The notes: generated by a model not told the origin, from the sequence alone. 64,000 bases of DNA from Mesostigma viride (GCA_009746045.1 RPFO01000104.1:6458501-6522500), one strand, 5' to 3'. Shown: positions 19,784-32,282, numbered from the stretch's first letter. Numbers and translations: made by a program.

Positions 19784-22700
19784 GGATGATGGTGGTGGGT
19801 GGCTGGCATGCATGGATGGTGGTGGTGGGGTGCTGGCATGCATGGATGATGGTGGTGGGGTGCTGGCATGCATGGATGGTGGTGGTGGGGTGCTGGCATG
19901 CATGGATGGTGGTGGTGGGGTGCTGGCATGCATGGATGGTGGTGGTGGGGTGCTGGCACGCATGGATGGTGGTGGTGGGGTGCTGGCACGCATGGATGAT
20001 GGTGGTGGGGTGCTGGCATGCATGCATGGATGGTGGTGGTGGGGTGCTGGCATGCATGGATGGTGGTGGTGGGTGGCTGGCACGCATGGATGGTGGTGGT
20101 GGGGTGCTGGCATGCATGGATGGTGGTGGTGGGTGGCTGGCATGCATGGATGGTGGTGGTGGGTGGCTGGCATGCATGGATGGTGGTGGTGGGGTGCTGG
20201 CACGCATGGATGGTGGTGGTGGGTGGCTGGCATGCATGGATGGTGGTGGTGGGTGGCTGGCATGCATGGATGGTGGTGGTGGGTGGCTGGCATGCATGGA
20301 TGGTGGTGGTGGGTGGCTTGCACGCATGGATGGTGGTGGTGGGTGGCTGGCATGCATGGATGGTGGTGGTGGGTGGCTGGCATGCATGGATGGTGGTGGT
20401 GGGTGGCTGGCACGCATGGATGGTGGTGGTGGGTGGCTGGCATGCATGGATGGTTGTGGTGGGTGGCTGGCATGCATGGATGGTGGTGGTGGGTGGCTGG
20501 CACGCATGGATGGTGGTGGTGGGGTGCTGGCATGCATGGATGGTGGTGGTGGGTGGCTGGCATGCATGGATGGTGGTGGTGGGTGGCTGGCACGCATGGA
20601 TGGTGGTGGTGGGGTGCTGGCATGCATGGATGGTGGTGGTGGGTGGCTGGCATGCATGGATGGTGGTGGTGCATGGGTGGCTGGCACGCATGGATGGTGG
20701 TGGTGGGTGGCTGGCATGCATGGATGGTGGTGGTGGGGTGCTGGCATGCATGGATGGTGGTGGTGGGTGGCTGGCATGCATGGATGGTGGTGGTGGGTGG
20801 CTGGCATGTATGGATGGTGGTGGTGGGTGGCTGGCATGCATGGATGGTGGTGGTGGGTGGCTGGCACGCATGGATGGTGGTGGTGGGTGGCTGGCATGCA
20901 TGGATGGTGGTGGTGGGTGGCTGGCATGCATGGATGGTGGTGGTGGGGTGCTGGCACGCATGGATGATGGTGGTGGGGTGCTGGCATGCATGGATGGTGG
21001 TGGTGGGTGGCTGGCATGCATGGATGGTGGTGGTGGGTGGCTGGCACGCATGGATGGTGGTGGTGGGTGGCTGGCATGCATGGATGGTGGTGGTGGGGTG
21101 CTGGCATGCATGGATGGTGGTGGTGGGGTGCTGGCACGCATGGATGGTGGTGGTGGGGTGCTGGCATGCATGGATGGTGGTGGTGGGTGGCTGGCATGCA
21201 TGGATGGTGGTGGTGGGGTGCTGGCACGCATGGATGATGGTGGTGGGGTGCTGGCATGCATGGATGGTGGTGGTGGGTGGCTGGCACGCATGGATGGTGG
21301 TGGTGGGTGGCTGGCATGCATGGATGGTGGTGGTGGGGTGCTGGCATGCATGGATGGTGGTGGTGGGTGGCTGGCATGCATGGATGGTGGTGGTGGGGTG
21401 CTGGCACGCATGGATGATGGTGGTGGGGTGCTGGCATGCATGGATGGTGGTGGTGGGGTGCTGGCATGCATGGATGGTGGTGGTGGGTGGCTGGCATGCA
21501 TGGATGGTGGTGGTGGGGTGCTGGCATGCATGGATGGTGGTGGTGGGTGGCTGGCATGCATGGATGGTGGTGGTGGGTGGCTGGCATGCATGGATGGTGG
21601 TGGTGGGGTGCTGGCACGCATGGATGGTGGTGGTGGGTGGCTGGCATGCATGGATGGTGGTGGTGGGTGGCTGGCACGCATGGATGGTGGTGGTGGGTGG
21701 CTGGCATGCATGGATGGTGGTGGTGGGTGGCTTGCACGCATGGATGGTGGTGGTGGGTGGCTGGCATGCATGGATGGTGGTGGTGGGTGGCTGGCATGCA
21801 TGGATGGTGGTGGTGGGTGGCTGGCACGCATGGATGGTGGTGGTGGGTGGCTGGCATGCATGGATGGTGGTGGTGGGTGGCTGGCATGCATGGATGGTGG
21901 TGGTGGGTGGCTGGCACGCATGGATGGTGGTGGTGGGGTGCTGGCATGCATGGATGGTGGTGGTGGGTGGCTGGCATGCATGGATGGTGGTGGTGGGTGG
22001 CTGGCACGCATGGATGGTGGTGGTGGGGTGCTGGCATGCATGGATGGTGGTGGTGGGTGGCTGGCATGCATGGATGGTGGTGGTGGGTGGCTGGCACGCA
22101 TGGATGGTGGTGGTGGGGTGCTGGCATGCATGGATGGTGGTGGTGGGTGGCTGGCATGCATGGATGGTGGTGGTGGGTGGCTGGCATGCATGGATGGTGG
22201 TGGTGGGGTGCTGGCATGCATGGATGGTGGTGGTGGGTGGCTGGCACGCATGGATGGTGGTGGTGGGTGGCTGGCATGCATGGATGGTGGTGGTGGGTGG
22301 CTGGCATGCATGGATGGTGGTGGTGGGTGGCTGGCACGCATGGATGGTGGTGGTGGGGTGCTGGCATGCATGGATGGTGGTGGTGGGGTGCTGGCATGCA
22401 TGGATGGTGGTGGTGGGTGGCTGGCACGCATGGATGGTGGTGGTGGGGTGCTGGCATGCATGGATGGTGGTGGTGGGGTGCTGGCATGCATGGATGGTGG
22501 TGGTGGGGTGCTGGCACGCATGGATGGTGGTGGTGGGTGGCTGGCATGCATGGATGGTGGTGGTGGGTGGCTGGCATGCATGGATGGTGGTGGTGGGGTG
22601 CTGGCACGCATGGATGATGGTGGTGGGGTGCTGGAATGCATGGATGGTGGTGGTGGGTGGCTGGCACGCATGGATGGTGGTGGTGGGTGGCTGGCATGCA

Positions 22701-23774
22701 TGGATGGTGGTGGTGGGGTGCTGGCATGCATGGATGGTGGTGGTGGGTGGCTGGCATGCATGGATGGTGGTGGTGGGTGGCTGGCACGCATGGATGGTGG
22801 TGGTGGGGTGCTGGCATGCATGGATGGTGGTGGTGGGTGGCTGGCATGCATGGATGGTGGTGGTGGGTGGCTGGCACGCATGGATGGTGGTGGTGGGGTG
22901 CTGGCATGCATGGATGGTGGTGGTGGGTGGCTGGCATGCATGGATGGTGGTGGTGGGGTGCTGGCACGCATGGATGGTGGTGGTGGGTGGCTGGCATGCA
23001 TGGATGGTGGTGGTGGGGTGCTGGCATGCATGGATGGTGGTGGTGGGTGGCTGGCACGCATGGATGGTGGTGGTGGGTGGCTGGCATGCATGGATGGTGG
23101 TGGTGGGTGGCTCGGGCATGCATGGATGGTGGTGGTGGGTGGCTGGCACGCATGGATGGTGGTGGTGGGTGGCTGGCATGCATGGATGGTGGTGGTGGGT
23201 GGCTGGCATGCATGGATGGTGGTGGTGGGTGGCTGGCACGCATGGATGGTGGTGGTGGGGTGCTGGCATGCATGGATGGTGGTGGTGGGTGGCTGGCATG
23301 CATTGCATGATCGATGGTGGTGGTGGGTGGCTGGCACGCATGGATGGTGGTGGTGGGTGGCTGGCATGCATGGATGGTGGTGGTGGGGTGCTGGCATGCA
23401 TGGATGGTGGTGGTGGGGTGCTGGCACGCATGGATGGTGGTGGTGGGGTGCTGGCATGCATGGATGGTGGTGGTGGGTGGCTGGCATGCATGGATGGTGG
23501 TGGTGGGGTGCTGGCACGCATGGATGATGGTGGTGGGGTGCTGGCATGCATGGATGGTGGTGGTGGGGTGCTGGCATGCATGGATGGTGGTGGTGGGGTG
23601 CTGGCATGCATGGATGGTGGTGGTGGGTGGCTGGCACGCATGGATGGTGGTGGTGGGGTGCTGGCATGCATGGATGGTGGTGGTGGGTGGCTGGCAGGCA
23701 TGGATGGTGGTGGTGGGTGGCTGGCATGCATGGATGGTGGTGGTGGGTGGCTGGCACGCATGGATGGTGGTGGT
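19784..23774. repeat. 30-bp minisatellite, about 133 units
   Basis: A unit of 30 bp (ATGGATGGTGGTGGTG + GGTGGCTGGCATGC) is repeated for 4 kb. It varies at a few fixed points: GGGTGGC versus GGGGTGC, CATGC versus CACGC, and rarely GATGATGG. A few off-register units occur (about 20,010, 20,671, 23,113, 23,303). The unit is a multiple of three without stops on either strand, so very long frames result in several registers; none looks like a protein. It separates the two transcription units. Confidence 0.95.
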
Positions 23775-23779
23775 TGTGA

Positions 23780-24365
23780 GCGCATCAAGAATCGACTCTT
23801 TACGTGTCGGAAAAAGCGATAAAAGTCTCGATCCCAACATCTCGGTAGCCAGCTGAACAGCCAGCTTCCAATAAACAACCGCTCAGACATCTTGCTGGCC
23901 AGCTACGTCGATCCCAATCCACATCTCGCTAGCCATCGCAAGAAACGACTCTTTATACGTGGCAGAAAAAGCGATAAAAGTCTCCATCCCAACATCTCGG
24001 TAGCCAGCTCAACAGCCAGCTTCGATGAAACAACCGCTCAGACATCTTGCTGGCCAGCTACGTCGATCCCAATCCACATCTCGCTAGCCATCGCAAGAAA
24101 CGACTCTTTACGTGGCAGAAAAAGCGATAAAAGTCTCCATCCCAACATCTCGGTAGCCAGCTCAACAGCCAGCTTCGATGAAACAACCGCTCAGACATCT
24201 TGCTGGCCAGCTACGTCGATCCCAATCCACATCTCGCTAGCCATCGCAAGAAACGACTCTTTACGTGGCAGAAAAAGCGATAAAAGTCTCCATCCCAACA
24301 TCTCGGTAGCCAGCTCAACAGCCAGCTTCGATGAAACAACCGCTCAGACATCTTGCTGGCTGAGG
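23780..24365 (+). repeat. 153-bp tandem repeat, nearly four copies
   Basis: GACTCTTTACGTGGCAGAAA begins at 23,794, 23,947, 24,102 and 24,255, spacing 153-155 bp. Each copy contains GCGATAAAAGTCTC and CATCTTGCTGGCCAGC. The first copy is more diverged. It abuts the minisatellite. Confidence 0.9.
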
Positions 24366-25119
24366 ACCACACTAAGGGCATCATAGACGTTCGTTGCACA
24401 TTTACCTGCACGCATAAATCAGGAAGGGGGAAAAACGGCATTGAACAGGACCACGATTAGAATTGGGCTAGCTATAAACTAACCTGACCATTTGAAGGAA
24501 TAGCAACATACATCACGCTCGACATCAAAAAAGACTGCGCTGTTGATGCACCTTTTTCATTATGGCGGCGAGTTGAGGCGGCAAATTCCTCACCATCTTC
24601 AGGCAGCGATGATTATTACAGAAAACAGCTATGGCGGCAGCAGTGGTGGTGCGGTTTTCGAAACCCAACAGCTGTTGTGACCGATCGTCTGTGGAGCGAC
24701 CCCTGTCAACGGCCCAGCGTAACCGGCGTTCAGGACGGAAAACGTGGCATGCTCGCCATTCGGCCAACGAGGCGAAACGCGGCGCTAGATTATTCTTATT
24801 GACAAACCGCGCGCATGCGGATTGGACGACTCACAATGTGACGTAATCCAAGCGTCGGTCTTCACGGTCCCGCAGGTATAAAAAGGAACAACACGCAGCC
24901 AATGTGACGCGGCAATCGGGATGTTTGGATTCGGGCGTCACCATGCTGCTGTGGATAACTACGTCCGCGGTTCGATTCTAGCGTGAGCCCGGTGCTTTTT
25001 TGCACGTCGTCTGAGAGATCATCTGTCATATTACCACCAGTCGTCACTCTGCAAAGCGACGTGCCTACTGCCACGTGGTATGGCAAAACTTTCGAATGCA
25101 GAACTTTTGGGGTATACAA
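24366..25119. promoter_or_regulatory. Central region between the divergent units; TATA box at 24,877
   Basis: TATAAAAAGG (24,877-24,886, plus strand) lies 840 bp before the proposed transposase ATG. The stretch has no clear gene. An 80-codon minus-strand frame (24,767-24,525, MAEWRACHVFRPERRL...) could be a 5' exon of the leftward gene, but nothing proves it. Being between divergent units, this is where their promoters are expected. Confidence 0.4.
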
Positions 25120-25645
25120 ATAAATATATTAATGAATCGGGTATAGTAAATGTATGGGCATATATACTAACATGCTAGCCAATATATTTAACTTTCTGCT
25201 GTCCATATGCTTATTATTATGATTATTGTTATGAATATGATATATGTTCTTTCTAATATTTGTAAAATATATTTTCCTATTTACTGCTAACTTACTGTAC
25301 TAGTTTTTTATATATATGACTAGTACTAGATAGATTAATGCCATGAATACAAATTTAAAATATAGATAAAATTCTATGACAATATTACATATATTTATGG
25401 ACATCACTCTTTTTTTCATACAATAAGTAGAAAATATTTAGTATTAGAGATAGCTACTAGTCTGTCCAGTTCATATTTCTTCTATCTAAACAATAATGAT
25501 TGAAATAGAAATAGTACTAAATACTAATCAAAACTATATAAATACCAATAAATACTTTCCATATTTCTGCTACATAATTAAACAATAATGATTAACAAAA
25601 TTATGTTCAATATTCAATTTCATTTAGTAGAATCTTAAATAATTC
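25120..25645. other. AT-rich block inside the giant element
   Basis: About 520 bp, clearly richer in A+T than the rest of the element, with many ATATT/TAATA words and no coding frame. It sits just before the transposase gene. It could be a promoter, a replication or matrix-attachment region, or a degenerate insertion; no terminal repeats were found. Confidence 0.6.
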
Positions 25646-25714
25646 CATGTTCGTGTTTTCCTGTCTTGGTGTGATCATCCAGGTACCTCGGCAACGACAC
25701 GACACGCCTGAAAA

Positions 25715-28700
25715 ATGAGCCGGGAAGGTGTGTTTCCAATGATGCAAATCTTGGTCGCGCTGCAGCGCGACCTCTTCTCAGTTCCATACGAAAAGGCCTT
25801 AAAACTTGTGTGTAACTTCGCAAGGGTCGCGCTGCAGAGCTACCCAAAATTTCATGAAGTTTGACTTTCTCTTTATTTGCTTCGCAAATGAGATTCTTTT
25901 GTATCTGCGAAGAAGGTGGGGTCATTTCGCGGAGTGACCCTGCTAATATGTTAATTGTCCGTGAATTTCTTTTTGTTTCTGCAGCACGGGAACGGGTGTT
26001 TCTTTCGCCAACCTCCTCCTCCTTGCGTGGCGGCTTTGCTAATCGACTCAATGCCCACAACTTGAGCATCGGGACACCGACGCCCCTTGCAGCGGATCTG
26101 AAAAACAGCTCGAAACGAAATTTCGGGAATGAGAACCGCAGCACCTCGCCCGCCGTCAGGAAGCCAGCGAAAAGGCCTGGCCAGTACGCCGAGAAGAAGT
26201 CTGTTGTGGGGACTCATCTTGCTGATGAGGCGTACAACGTAGTTCATCACATGAGGAATGAATCTACCAAGCGGGCCTCTTTTGAGGAGATTGTTGATGG
26301 CTTCAATAAGAGGGCTGACGAGCTCAAGGCGGAGCATTTTGACATTCCGGTGGCCAAGCTTTTGATGAGCAGCGGCTTGCACAACTGTCGAGGTCTTGGG
26401 TGGCTCGGCTGATCGCCCTTTTTGACGACCTGTCGAAATCCGACCATGACAGAGACGTCAAGATCATTTTGGTGTCAACTCTTTTTTGTGGGGACGACAT
26501 CGAGAAGGAGTTTTCGGCGGCAGAGTTGGAGAGAATGACGGGTGTCCCCGCGAAGACCATTCTCAAAGTTCGGGCGATCAGGAAGCAACAGAAGATGGAG
26601 TTCCTGACGCGTGCGCTGGCGCGAAAGAAGAGGAAGTTGCCCCAATTTGTAATCGAGTCGATCGCGCAGGCTTGGACTGATGAGGAGAACTCGCGCGCTT
26701 CGCCCCAAGAGAGGGATACCATAAAGACGCACGAACGAGTTGGCAATCGTGCGATTTTGGTTGGTGTCCAAGGGGCCTACTTCTACCTCACCTCGAAGGA
26801 GGACATATATCTCAAGTTTTTAGCGGAGCACACGTACTGGGACAAGAAAAGTCCGCAGTATGAGAAGGATGTCGGCATCCATGTCGGATATACGACTTTC
26901 TGCAAGTACGCCCCCAAAACCGTCAAGGGGAAGTGGAAGGAGAGAAACGTGTGCGCCTGTGAGACGCATACGGTCATGCAGTCGAAGGTAGCGGCATGGA
27001 CTAGGTACTGCAAGGCGAAGCACGGCAAGAACTGCAAGTGCGGCGACGAGTGTGAGGGATGTTCAAGGGCGAGATTGCCTGACGGCACGTGCGGGATGTT
27101 CGAAAGCCTGCACACGACCGAATGGGTGAAGCACTTCCATTGCCGTGTGGCGGAGGCGGATGGGGGTAGTGAGCTGGGGGTGGGGCAAACTCGGCGAGAA
27201 ACGAAGAGGAGGGAGGGGACAATAATGTGACGGAAGATGAATGGCAGGGGCAAGACCTTGACGATCTTGAAATAAATGAGAGGATCGTGGAGGATGAGGA
27301 AGGGGTGCCAAGGGTAGGGGACCCATCCATGGAGGAGGGGTCTGTCTTTCGCATTCTGAAGAGGGCATGTATGGAGAACTCGTGTCCCGAGTCCCGGTGT
27401 GGCATCAAAGACTGGGTGTTGTGTGACCGGGACAAGAATTCAACAGAACTACTAAATTGGTTCAGATACGTGAAGAAGGAGGTAGTGGTTTCCCGACCGG
27501 CAGGGGAGGTAAGCGTGTTTTGGATTTTGTGACGCAATTATTTCGCAGCGTCATTCTGCAGCGCGATGTTAATTAAAGGCTTTTCTGATACTTTATGAAT
27601 ATGTTACTTGCAAATTTACTTCATCCCTTGGTTAAAACAGGACGCGACCGATCGGCGGGTCCCGGAGAAGGTCAAGCGGCCCGTACAGGAAACGATGAGG
27701 TCAACGCCCGCGCAGCTGAGGCTGGCGATTATCGAGAGTTGGGAGGACTTTACCAACCACTGCTTTACGTCATGGTGGCAGTCGGCAACGATCAAGGACC
27801 GGGAGAGGAACATGACTGAGGGGGATGTGCTCGTGCATGGAGATTGGGCCGAGAATTACGAGAACAACAACTACGTCCAACTGCAGTCGCAGTACTTTCA
27901 CAAGACGAGCTTTGTCCTCATGCCCATGATCGTGCGATATTTGCACAATGGTGCGATGGCAAAGCGAACGTTCTTTTTTCTCGGGGAAGCCAAGATGAAG
28001 CGGGGAGAGCGGGCGCTCGTCTACGCGCTGAGGACAATCATGGAAACCCTGCGCGGACTTGGTGTGGGGGTGAAGAGGATGTTCATGTGCTCTGACAACT
28101 GCTCATCCCAGTTCAAGTCCAAGTACGTGGTTAACGCCGTCTTCCGCCTCCTCATGCAGGATCCCGACTTGGAATCCTTCGAGTACCACTACTTGGGTGA
28201 GCAGCACGGGAAGGGGGAGGTGGATGGTCAGGGAGCGAAGTTCAAGTGCATTGTGAGGAACATGCAATGCATTCCTGAGAACCAGGGCATCGTTACAGGG
28301 CGCCAGATCGTCAAGTACATGCGGGACAGCTGGGAAGGAGGCAAAACCACGAGCAGGGAGTCGGCCCGCGCTCGGGCAGAGGGCGTCCACCGTCATTTCT
28401 TTCATTTTCCCGTGAGGTGCGAAACTCAAATTTTCTTTAAAACTTGATTAACCCTTAAACCGTGTCCAACTGCCCTCTATAAATAGCGGGCAGTTTGCAC
28501 TTTCCATGATAATGTCCACAAACCAACCTAATAATTATTTATGGCCCATACTAGGACCAAAGCACACACATATGTGGACCTCCTTGGGGGTCATGTCATT
28601 GGTCATATTGCAATGTCCTATGAGTGCTAAATATAGCACCCCCTGGCAGGGGGTGCGCAGGGTGCGAGACAAGAGACACATATAATGCAATATTGGATGT

Positions 28701-31144
28701 CAAATCTTATTTGTTGGTCCTGGATTCAACAAGGCAGTGAGAAAGGAAGCTAGAAAGGGCTCCTGAACACTGACATCATGGGGTGGAGCAGGGACCCAGC
28801 TGCAAGCTCTAAAAATAAATGCCCGCTACAAATAGCGGACAGTTTGGTTGGTGACGCCTGCTAGCATTACAAAGCTAAATTATCATCCCGTAGCAACAAA
28901 AAACATCATGGATGATCAAACATGCTAATTAAATCCTGTCCAGGCTGCAGAACATCCATCATAGCATATAAAGATAGGTAACCACGCCTATGCACAGTCA
29001 CATTTGTACGTATCGTAGCATGGTAAGGGCACACCCTTGAAACCACACAAGCCAAACACGATGCTCACTTTTTTCTTGTGCTGATGCTGTAATAAACAAG
29101 TGCAAGTAAGCCTAGCTCAATGACAGTGCTAGCTAGTGCTCCCTGTATGCTGGGATTTATTAAAGTAGCTGCTAACTGGCTATGGGGTGTCCTCTACTAA
29201 CAAAACCAAAAAGCTAACCAAAACCTGGCCAAGATACCATCTTTCCAAAGAATGTAGGCAAGAAAACCCATCACAATACCATGCACAACATATTTAAGCA
29301 TTGCATCGATCGTTACTCTAGTATATAGGATGAAGACGCAGCTAACCATGAACAAAACGGATGATAAACTGGGCGAAATGGTTGTACGCAGCCACCACGA
29401 CAAACCATTACATAAAAGTAGTAAGGAGGGAACTTTAACACCACGAAACCTTAATAATAAATCCGGGATTACTTACCGAGCGATAAAACCACTTTACCTC
29501 CTTCACGGCAGCGGCAGGGACTGCAAACTGCGCCAGGTCCAACTACAGCAAAAAAGACTGGCTGACAGGTAGCAAGCTCATGACAGAAACGATGCCCCGA
29601 GGCTATTCTGGCCCACAGCGCTGATGAACTATGCGATATACATCATAATAAAGTTAATCGTTGCGAAATATTCGATGATAAAACGGCAAATACCAAGTGC
29701 TAGCTTCATCGGCATCCCCGTAGTAGTAAACGCGTGTTAACGCAATAAAAACCAGCCCCAGATGATTGCGCGCCTCGTTAGAGGTTGCGCAACTAGGTCT
29801 ATAGCATCTTTATGACGTATAAAGTGTGCCTACAAAATTTAGAACGAGTCCGTGCATGAATGCTCCTGCGCCAGTCAGTTTTCTGCACCGCCATGGCCGC
29901 AAATCTGCACGGACGTCAATATTTTACATTCACGTTTTCGTCCCATTGAAAAGGGTACCCCTTGTACTTGGGTCAATAATTAGTCCCTGTGTACTTGTCA
30001 GAATATAGTGATGTTTAGGTACGGGACGCAGTACACATCTACAGTAGCTGAAGACGCCTGGCTAAAAATATCACGGAAATACCTACTGGCATTCGCGTTA
30101 TTCTCACTACCAACTGTCCGCTATTTGTAGCGGTCAGTTGGTACTGTCCGCTGCAAATATCAGTCAGCACGGTTTAAGGGTTAAGGTATCTCTGCAGAGT
30201 GACCTTTTGCCCATTTGCATTTTATTATATGATAATGCTAAAAGAACTGGTATGAATTAGCGTCTTATATCAGTTGTGAAAAATGCATGCAAAGCACTTT
30301 CAAAGGGGTATGATCTCTGCAGAGTGACCCTTGATGTGTACTTGATCTATTGACACATACGAACTTTCCGTTTCTGACATTCTCCCTCATTGCAGGACCT
30401 CGACTCCGGCGCCCGTATGATACCGACGCGTGTCGAGGCCATCAAGCAAGCGCACTGGTGGCGCCCGGCCTGGACAAGTCTGACCCGGGGCTCCTGATGA
30501 TGAGGCGTTTTTCGTGCTACTGCCCAGCCTGCCTAGCTAACAGGTGGGAGGAGTGCCGGACCGAGTGGACACATATCGAGGAATTTAACGATGAGGGCCA
30601 AACGATGAAAACTTTCCGCCTGATGCCGCCAACGCAGCCCATCCCTCCGGTTCGCCAGCTGACGCGGGCGGAACTGCTGAAGGATCAAAGGGATGCCATT
30701 GGCAGGCAGATGCGCATGTATGATTACATCGCAGTTCCGTCAGACAGAGAGGACGTGAACCACAATTCCGCCCACCCTTTCTGGGTGATGCAGGTGGTGA
30801 GGGAGGCCTCAGTGCTGGAGAAGGAGGAGGTTAGGTGGGTTGAGGGACAAAACGGACGGCAGAAGGAGATTTTCTTGCCCGGCCACGCCGTTCTGGCGGT
30901 TCGGCTGTGGAAGCGAGATATGCATGACCCCCTGCATTTTACTCTGGATTTGGCTGATTGGCCGGAGTCCCGCCCAGCCGACCTGGTCGATTGCTATCTG
31001 TGCATCTCCGCTGCTCTTCCGCTCCAGTGCATGGTCCTTGGCAACCAAAGGCAAGCCTACGTTAATATGAGCAAGGAGCTTGACGCGTGGCTAACCGATC
31101 TTGTACGCAACCAGCAAGCCCCGGAGGGGCTGCCACCGGCTTAA
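25715..31144 (+). CDS. Transposase-like protein of the giant element (RNase H-fold DDD/E candidate), about 1,019 aa
   Basis: Exons 25,715-25,727, 25,985-27,508, 27,641-28,411 and 30,396-31,144; the first is tentative. N-terminal helices precede a Cys/His-rich part (NVCACETHTVM ... CKCGDECEGC) and an acidic linker. The catalytic candidate in exon 3 has VHGDWAENY (Asp 1), FMCSDNCSSQFKSKY (Asp 2) and HGKGEVDGQGAKFK (Glu/Asp 3). The end has RRFSCYCPACL. The layout resembles an uncharacterised transposase-like family I recall from animal genomes, which shares D-x-x-ENY, SD-x-CSSQ and HGKG-x-x-DG. Three single-base gaps break the frame: T4 at 26,360, G5 at 27,176, GG at 30,467. Adding one base to each gives 3,060 nt, exactly 1,020 codons. 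This copy may be inactive, or the assembly is in error. Confidence 0.72.
28452..30180. mobile_element. Nested TTAA-flanked element, 1.73 kb, in the last intron of the transposase gene
   Basis: TTAA at 28,448-28,451 and 30,181-30,184; ends CCCTTAAACCGTG in inverted orientation. Inside both ends are CCGCTATTTGTAGCGG-like dyads. There is no coding frame. Removing it leaves an intron of about 255 bp, in line with the other introns, which still carries two copies of the palindrome (30,186 and 30,312). A CCC start and TTAA target are typical of piggyBac-like elements; a non-autonomous member is likely. Confidence 0.8.
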
Positions 31145-31734
31145 AGTTTCGGGGACGCTCCGCAGCGCCACCCCTACGGATCTGGGCTTTATTCGCCTAC
31201 GGTTGGGACAGTGTTTATTCGTGTTTATATATTTTGGGAGAACTGTTTTTTCATATATTAGAATAGATGACAAGTGGCTGGGAACATTGTTAGCCTTGGC
31301 AGTGACAAATTTTAGTATATTTCCGCGTCGAAATGGCGAGTATTTTATTTAACTTGTACAATAATTTTTTCGAATGACAAATTTATAATTTGGTTTGACC
31401 TAAAAATCATGTCGTCACTCAAATATTTAGTTGCTCGGTAGGTATTTCCGTCCATTGTTTTCTGCAAATTGGTTCGTACTAATTTCGAATGTCACAACAA
31501 TGTTACTGTACTAAGGCCTCTTTTGTAGATGTCTTAAAACACAAATTCGCTCCGGAAGTGCCAAAGTACCTTGCTTGTAACCGGACTAGTTACGAATTGT
31601 GATTGGAAGGTTGTCCCTTACAACCCCAAGGAATAGAGGGGACGCTCCGCAGCGCCACCCATACGACAGTCCGGACCGGGCTTTGCTGAAATCATTTTCT
31701 CACACGCAACTTAGCCATCAAACTCACTTTAACG
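31145..31734. other. Intergenic spacer with two palindromes
   Basis: GGGACGCTCCGCAGCGCCACCC-type palindromes stand at about 31,151 and 31,639, just after the transposase stop and just before the next gene. Between them nothing codes. They differ in sequence from the intron palindromes but keep the CTCCGCAGCG core and arms. Confidence 0.6.
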
Positions 31735-32190
31735 ATGGAGCGTGCCGATGTTTTTGGTTCGCAGCATACATATGTGCATGTCGATAAAAAGGAGCATGCG
31801 GCCAACATGTTTGTTGAAATCGACTCCCCCCCCCACGACTTCCCACGCTCCCTGCGTGGACCGTTTGGAGGTTGGGGTTCAGGTGTCATTGCGTTCGGAA
31901 ACGGGATGATCGACCTGATGCCCCCAGATTCAGATTTGGCGCCTGCCCGGGTGGTGCAATGCCTCCAGAAGGAGGGCACGGAAATTTCGCCCTATGTCTC
32001 GACTGTGCGCCTCCGGGCTGAGGCCCAGCATGAGTTCTTGAATGCGGCGGAAATAGGTGGGGCCGTATGGGCCCCCAAACAATTTTCCAACGAGCCTCCA
32101 AATTTCGGGGGGGACTTGTACAAGGGAGCGTACAAGTTTCGTGACATTGAGATCGATGGATGGGGGTCATTTCGGCTCCAGGAAAAGTGA
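31735..32190 (+). CDS. Small unknown protein of the giant element, 151 aa
   Basis: Single-exon frame starting MERADVFGSQHTYVHVDKKE and ending DGWGSFRLQEK. It has a balanced composition and no low-complexity sequence. The segment SLRGPFGGWGSGVIAFGNGM, followed by alternating hydrophobic residues, suggests a mainly beta fold. It is on the transposase strand, 590 bp downstream and 440 bp inside the right end, with an AATAAA at 32,283. I recognise no family. A helper of transposition or a passenger are both possible. Confidence 0.6.
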   Translation: MERADVFGSQHTYVHVDKKEHAANMFVEIDSPPHDFPRSLRGPFGGWGSGVIAFGNGMIDLMPPDSDLAPARVVQCLQKEGTEISPYVSTVRLRAEAQHEFLNAAEIGGAVWAPKQFSNEPPNFGGDLYKGAYKFRDIEIDGWGSFRLQEK

Positions 32191-32282
32191 ATGCCGGTCC
32201 CATTTGGCAAATATAATCGATGGTTAATTCCATGCAACATTTTGCGTTGGTCAAATGTGTAAATTTTCATTATTAATCGATT

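Noticed and set aside
19571-23890. Open frames of over 1,300 codons on both strands (PPPPSMHASH, MVVVGGWHAW and similar)
   Set aside because: They are the translation of a 30-bp minisatellite whose unit lacks stops in nearly every register; several overlap in the same place on both strands.
24955-24985. GGTTCGATTC, a tRNA T-loop/B-box-like sequence (also at 46,286 and 51,399)
   Set aside because: The flanking T-stem does not pair and no acceptor or anticodon arm can be folded; neither tRNA nor SINE can be supported.
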